Assembly (NCBI GenBank): GCA_016869975.1
Contig: VGCZ01000022.1
Location: forward strand, 1 to 64,000
Direction of reading: 5' to 3'
From: Alphaproteobacteria bacterium
GTDB lineage: Bacteria; Pseudomonadota; Alphaproteobacteria; Reyranellales; Reyranellaceae
DNA length: 64,000 nucleotides
In this document: positions 60,211 to 64,000 of the stretch, one piece after another
Numbering within the stretch: the first letter of the stretch is position 1
Layout of the letters: the number at the start of each line of letters is the position of its first letter
The notes under the pieces: generated by a model
The model's database searches: none
Told to the model about the DNA's origin: nothing
What the model saw: only the letters and a program-made list of their open reading frames with translations
Translations under genes and position numbers: made by a program

Positions 60211-61811
60211 CCGAGCTCCGCCAGATCGAAGGCCTTGCCGAAACGGCGGCTGCAATCGAGCGCGTCGCCGTATTTGCGATGCGCGGCGGTGTGCTGGGCG
60301 CAGGCCAGCAGCAGGCGGCCGCGATCAGGCTGCTTGTTCTTGAGGTAGTCCTCGATCATGCACTGGGCGATCTCCTGGTTGTGAGGATCGTTGCCCAGCC
60401 GGCTGGCCGCCAGCGCCAGTGCGCGCACCAGCGGGCCGGTCTCCGCACCGCTGTCGAGGTAGGCCTTGGTCCACGCCATGCTCTGCGGCCCGTCAAGCGC
60501 GATCAGCGCTGATGTCAGGCGATCGACGATCTCCGCAGAGGTCAGGCGATCGGCGCCCGTCGGCGCGCGCACCGATGTCCGCGCGAAATCGCCGCTCAGG
60601 TGCTGGTGATACGCCGCCTGGTTGAGATAGGCGGTGGCTAGGAACAGCAGCTTGATGCGCTGCTGGTGGGCGAAATTGTCCCAGAACCAGCCGAGCGTGT
60701 TGCAGTACTCGTAGCAGTGCTGCGGCAGCGAGAAGTTCACGTCGATATTGGTCTCGATCACCACCTCGGCGGCGCCGAGCTGGATGGCGTCGAGGATCGA
60801 GCGCGGGTCCTTTCCGGCGTTGAGCAGCCGGGCCAGCGCCTCGATATTGGCCGGCTCGGGCTGGCGCAGCACGATCTCGAGGAAGGCTTCGGTCTCGGCG
60901 GCGCTCATCGGCTCGCGGTTGTCGAGCAGCGCGCGCTCGCGCGCGGTCGTGCCGCCATAGGGCACGGCGTGCAGCACCTGGCCCTCGATGTAGACCGTGA
61001 CGGCGTTGCAGGCCATCTCGTAAAGCGAATACCAGCGCGGGCCGACGGCGATGTCGAGCGCGCCGGCGTAGAGCACGTCGTGCGCGTCGTCCCAGCCGAT
61101 GGCGTCGCCCAGCTCGACGGTGGCGCGGGCACGGAAGGATTTGTGGCCGGTGGTGTAGGAGCGGTTCTGGAAGGCGCGGTCCTGCACGTCGATCAGGCCG
61201 GCGAAGGCCAGTTCGCTGAGCGCGGCGCGGCGCTCGTCCTTGTTGCGCATGATGCCGAGGAAGACGCGGTAGGCGTCGATCACCTGGCCGCGATGCACCA
61301 GGGTCTGCCAGTGCCCGAGCCGCTCCTTCAGTGGCCCGTCGAGCGCCAGCGGCTCCTGGTCGGCCCAGTGCACCACGGGCGCCGGTGGCGGTCCCGGCGG
61401 CATCTGGAATCCGCGCGCATAGTGGCCCGGCGCCTTGATGATCTTCTGGTTCCAGATGTCCAGCCCGGTGGGGATGTACCAGATGGTCTGCGCCATCGGC
61501 AGGCCGGCCTGCACCCCGGGCAGCAGGCGCGCGAGGTTCAAGGTGGCGCGCGCGCTCAGCAGGCAGTGGTCGTTGTTGACGAAGTTGACGTACCCGTCGT
61601 CGATGCGCTCGTGATAGGGCACGTGGGTGTAGGGCGCGTGGATGCGCACCGCCTCGGCCAGCATTTCGGGCAGCGGCCGGCCGGCTTTGAAGAGCTGATG
61701 GTAGGTATCGAGGGCGCCGATCTGGTCGCGCGCCAGAACGCGCTCCTCCAGCTTGGCGTAAAGCGCGTCGGGCCGGTCACTGGCGCCTGCTCTTGCCACT
61801 CCGTCTGGCAT
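60207..61811 (-). CDS. protein of unknown function, coupled to the racemase-like gene
   Basis: 534 residues from the ATG at 61811, which has GGGAGGCGACG directly upstream; 31 earlier codons are not needed. I do not recognise the family. It is soluble and largely helical, with no signal peptide or membrane segment. It is rich in aromatic and His residues in stretches such as HVPYHERIDDGYVNFVNNDH, GWDDAHDVLYAGALDIAVG, FSLPQHCYEYCNTLGWFWDN and YLNQAAYHQHL, the last part being TPR-like. Its stop overlaps the TTG of the racemase-like gene, so the two are made together. It is divergent from the flavin monooxygenase gene. It might be an enzyme with metal or haem, but no known motif proves it. Confidence 0.75.
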   Translation of the reverse strand: MPDGVARAGASDRPDALYAKLEERVLARDQIGALDTYHQLFKAGRPLPEMLAEAVRIHAPYTHVPYHERIDDGYVNFVNNDHCLLSARATLNLARLLPGVQAGLPMAQTIWYIPTGLDIWNQKIIKAPGHYARGFQMPPGPPPAPVVHWADQEPLALDGPLKERLGHWQTLVHRGQVIDAYRVFLGIMRNKDERRAALSELAFAGLIDVQDRAFQNRSYTTGHKSFRARATVELGDAIGWDDAHDVLYAGALDIAVGPRWYSLYEMACNAVTVYIEGQVLHAVPYGGTTARERALLDNREPMSAAETEAFLEIVLRQPEPANIEALARLLNAGKDPRSILDAIQLGAAEVVIETNIDVNFSLPQHCYEYCNTLGWFWDNFAHQQRIKLLFLATAYLNQAAYHQHLSGDFARTSVRAPTGADRLTSAEIVDRLTSALIALDGPQSMAWTKAYLDSGAETGPLVRALALAASRLGNDPHNQEIAQCMIEDYLKNKQPDRGRLLLACAQHTAAHRKYGDALDCSRRFGKAFDLAELG

Positions 61812-61969
61812 CGTCGCCTCCCAGATCGTCAGGCCAAGTATGGACCTCCCGCCGGCGGAGGGAAGGCCCCGCGAGCGCATGGCTAGGGTGCCGCGATGCG
61901 GCACGAAGCCCTTGCCCCGCGCCGGGTTTCGGGGTGCCCTTGCGGCCTCAACGATTGGAGGGCGCGGCC

Positions 61970-63184
61970 ATGAAATTCGGCATCTTCTACGAGCTGCAGC
62001 TGCCGCGTCCCTGGGAAGCCGGCGACGAGCATCGCCTGTACAAGAACGCGCTGTCGCAATGCGAGCTCGCCGACCAGCTGGGCTTCGACTACGCCTGGGA
62101 AGTCGAACATCACTTCCTCGAGGAGTATTCGCACTCGCCCGCGCCCGAGGTCTTCCTCGGCGCCGCCAGCCAGCGCACCAAGCGCATCCGGCTGGGCCAC
62201 GGCATCTTCCAGCTCACCACCAACCACCCGGCCAAGGTGGCCGAGAAGGTCGCGGCGCTCGATCTGTTGAGCGACGGCCGTGTCGAGTTCGGCATGGGCG
62301 AGAGCGCCAGCATCACCGAGCTGGAGCCGTTCGGCGTCGACATGGATAACAAGCGCGCGATCTGGGAGGACGCGGTGCGCGCGCTGATCCCGATGTTCCG
62401 CGACGGCGGCTGCTCCTATGACGGGCCGCACTTCAAGTTCCCGCTGCGCAACGTGCTGCCCAAGCCGCTGCAGAAGCCACACCCGCCGCTCTGGGTGGCG
62501 TGCTCGCAATTGCAGACGATCGAGATGGCCGGCCGCCGCGGCATGGGCGCGCTGGGCTTCCAGTTCGTCAGCGCCGACGCCGCGCATGCCTGGGTGCATG
62601 CCTACTATAACGCCTTCACCAAGCAGCTCGACAAGCTCGAGGATTATCAGACCAACCCCAATATCGCGCTGGTCAGCTACTTCATGTGCGCCAAGACCGA
62701 CGAGGAGGCGCGGCGTCGCGCTGAAGGCTCGACCTTCTTCCAGTTCGCGCTGCAATTCTATGGTGCGCAAAAGGGCCGTCAGCGGCCGCCGCCGGGTACC
62801 GTCAACATGTGGGACGAGTACAACAAATGGAAGCGCGAGAATCCCGAGCAGGCGAAGCGTTCCATCGCCGGTGGGCTGATCGGATCGCCCGAGACCATCC
62901 GCAAGAAGCTGCGCAAGTTCCGGGAATCGAACATCGACCAGGTGATCCTGCTCAACCAGGCCGGCAAGACTACGCACGAGCACATCTGCGAATCATTGGA
63001 GCTTTTCGCGAGAGAGGTGATGCCCGAATTCCACGCCGACGAGCCGGCGCACCAGGAATGGAAGCGCAAGGTGCTGGCCGGCGAGATCAAGCTCGACGAG
63101 ATAGACACCACGCCATTCAAGGAGCGCTTCCGCCCCGGCATGATCACGGTGAAGCCACAGGGCGCGGCGACGGCGGCGGAGTGA
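61970..63184 (+). CDS. LLM-class flavin-dependent oxidoreductase
   Basis: 404 residues from the ATG at 61970 (GGAGG 8 bases upstream); the open frame before it is not conserved. MKFGIFYELQLPRPW, YAWEVEHHFLEEYSHSPAPE, RIRLGHGIFQLTTNHPAKVAEKVAALDLLSDGRVEFGMG and GSPETIRKKLRKF are typical of bacterial luciferase-like monooxygenases. They use reduced FMN and O2. It lies 67 bases before nthA on the same strand; related oxygenases are often found with nitrile or amine degradation genes, so a shared pathway is plausible but unproven. Confidence 0.93.
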   Translation: MKFGIFYELQLPRPWEAGDEHRLYKNALSQCELADQLGFDYAWEVEHHFLEEYSHSPAPEVFLGAASQRTKRIRLGHGIFQLTTNHPAKVAEKVAALDLLSDGRVEFGMGESASITELEPFGVDMDNKRAIWEDAVRALIPMFRDGGCSYDGPHFKFPLRNVLPKPLQKPHPPLWVACSQLQTIEMAGRRGMGALGFQFVSADAAHAWVHAYYNAFTKQLDKLEDYQTNPNIALVSYFMCAKTDEEARRRAEGSTFFQFALQFYGAQKGRQRPPPGTVNMWDEYNKWKRENPEQAKRSIAGGLIGSPETIRKKLRKFRESNIDQVILLNQAGKTTHEHICESLELFAREVMPEFHADEPAHQEWKRKVLAGEIKLDEIDTTPFKERFRPGMITVKPQGAATAAE

Positions 63185-63251
63185 TCAGGCATTGAACTGA
63201 TCTCGGCGATCCCTCAATCTGCCGTCGACACATGGCAGGTGGAGGGATCCC

Positions 63252-63857
63252 ATGCCCGACAACATTCACATCAAGCTGAACACCGCGTCCGTCGAGGCGC
63301 GGGTCGATGCGATTCAGGCCGCGTTCGAAGAGCGCGGCATGAAGCCGGCGGAGTTCATCGGCGAGTTCCGCGAGCTCGCCGAGGAGAAATGGCTGCCCGA
63401 GAACGGCGCGCGGGTCTGCGCCAAGGCGTGGACCGATCCGGCCTTCAAGGCGCGGCTGATGGCCAATGGCAAGGACGCGGTGGCCGAGCTGGGCCTGAGC
63501 ATGCCGGCGCATCACCGTCATCTGGTCGTGCTGGAGAACACGGCGAGCATCCACAACGTGATCGTCTGCACGCTGTGCTCGTGCACGGCCTTCTCGATCA
63601 TCGGCCTGCCGCCGGACTGGTACAAGGATCTGGAGTACCGCGCCCGCGTCGTGCGCCAGTCCCGTACGGTGCTGAAGGAGATGGGCCTGGAGCTGCCCGC
63701 CTCCACCGAGATCCGCGTGTGGGACACCACGGCCGACACGCGCTACATGGTGCTGCCGATGCGTCCATCAGGGACCGAGGGCTGGTCCGAGGAGAAGCTC
63801 GCCGGGCTGATCAGCAAGGACATGATGATCGGCGTCGCGCGCGTGGCGGGGACTTAG
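63252..63857 (+). CDS. nthA: nitrile hydratase alpha subunit
   Basis: 201 residues. The metal claw is V-C106-T-L-C109-S-C111, whose second and third cysteines become oxidised in active enzyme. The Thr at 107 is the cobalt-type residue. However, the flanking sequence, CTAFSIIGLPPDWYK, EYRARVVRQSRTVLKEMG and DTTADTRYMVLPMRP, is close to iron-type enzymes (CSLCSCTAW, VLSEMG, DTTAETRYMVLP). The alpha-then-beta gene order also fits the iron type. It hydrates nitriles to amides with the beta subunit, which begins 3 bases after its stop. Confidence 0.93.
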   Translation: MPDNIHIKLNTASVEARVDAIQAAFEERGMKPAEFIGEFRELAEEKWLPENGARVCAKAWTDPAFKARLMANGKDAVAELGLSMPAHHRHLVVLENTASIHNVIVCTLCSCTAFSIIGLPPDWYKDLEYRARVVRQSRTVLKEMGLELPASTEIRVWDTTADTRYMVLPMRPSGTEGWSEEKLAGLISKDMMIGVARVAGT

Positions 63858-63860
63858 GCG

Positions 63861-64000
63861 ATGGACGGCATCCATGACATGGGCGGCCGGCAGGGCTTCG
63901 GCCGCGTACGCTATGCGCTCAAGGCGCAGACTTTCCACGAGCCGTGGGAGAAGCGGGTCAACGCTCTGTACTCGCTCGCCGTGAAGTGCGGCATCTTCAA
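63861..64000 (+). CDS. nthB: nitrile hydratase beta subunit, N-terminal part (cut by window edge)
   Basis: The first 46 codons read MDGIHDMGGRQGFGRVRYA followed by QTFHEPWEKRVNALYSLAV, the standard nitrile hydratase beta opening (MDGxHDxGGxxGFG and FHxxWExRV). It starts 3 bases after the nthA stop, so it is translationally coupled. The gene continues beyond the window, where an activator or metallochaperone would be expected. Confidence 0.93.
   Translation, partial: MDGIHDMGGRQGFGRVRYALKAQTFHEPWEKRVNALYSLAVKCGIF

Overview
The window is about 64 kb of GC-rich chromosome from an alphaproteobacterium. The layout points to a Rhodospirillales-type genome: hrcA-grpE-dnaK-dnaJ followed by dapB and nth, mutS next to a malic enzyme-phosphotransacetylase fusion, phoR-pstSCAB-phoU-phoB, the 180-kDa NAD-glutamate dehydrogenase, and cnoX-LON-Trm112-DUF971. 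This placement is inferred from gene content and order; no rRNA is present. I saw no tRNA, CRISPR array, transposase or integrase. Coding density is high and nearly every long overlapping frame is a shadow of a real gene.

Layout. 1-594: end of an FkbM methyltransferase. 601-6393: heat-shock block (hrcA, grpE, dnaK, dnaJ) with candidate TTGAC/CTA-type promoters and no CIRCE element seen. 6439-9602: DNA repair and lysine synthesis (tag, dapB, nth). 9639-12445: an orphan TctC-type binding protein behind a methylthio-nucleoside phosphorylase, divergent from a MesD-like methionine synthase. 12464-19597: a small caspase-fold-like protein, an MBL hydrolase, mutS and maeB. 19675-20134: an isolated phage-replication-like fragment. 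20171-26984: the complete phosphate regulon. 27290-34445: four tandem TRAP substrate-binding paralogues converging on one DctQM permease pair. 34608-39208: CoA transferase, DUF3859 lipoprotein, acyl-CoA synthetase, serine hydrolase. 39210-47446: NAD-GDH and class Ia ribonucleotide reductase. 47538-52668: EipB-like protein, GNAT, FAD monooxygenase and the DUF971/Trm112/LON/CnoX group. 52773-55278: tcuAB for tricarballylate-type substrates. 55285-56862: comM with a LexA box. 56988-64000: catabolic genes including a Rieske oxygenase with a formaldehyde-activating-type protein, a two-gene unit of unknown function, a flavin monooxygenase and the start of a nitrile hydratase operon.

Most of the left and centre is conserved housekeeping. 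The most unusual content is: a nitrile hydratase alpha subunit with an iron-type body but a cobalt-type metal motif; an Asp/Glu-racemase-fold protein lacking both catalytic cysteines and translationally coupled to an unrecognised 534-residue protein; a methylthioinosine-phosphorylase-like protein whose phosphate loop is rewritten; four TRAP receptors for one permease; a stand-alone DUF4347-like protein; and a symmetric 41-bp operator-like element between a CoA transferase and a lipoprotein gene. I did not find a clear defence system or mobile island.
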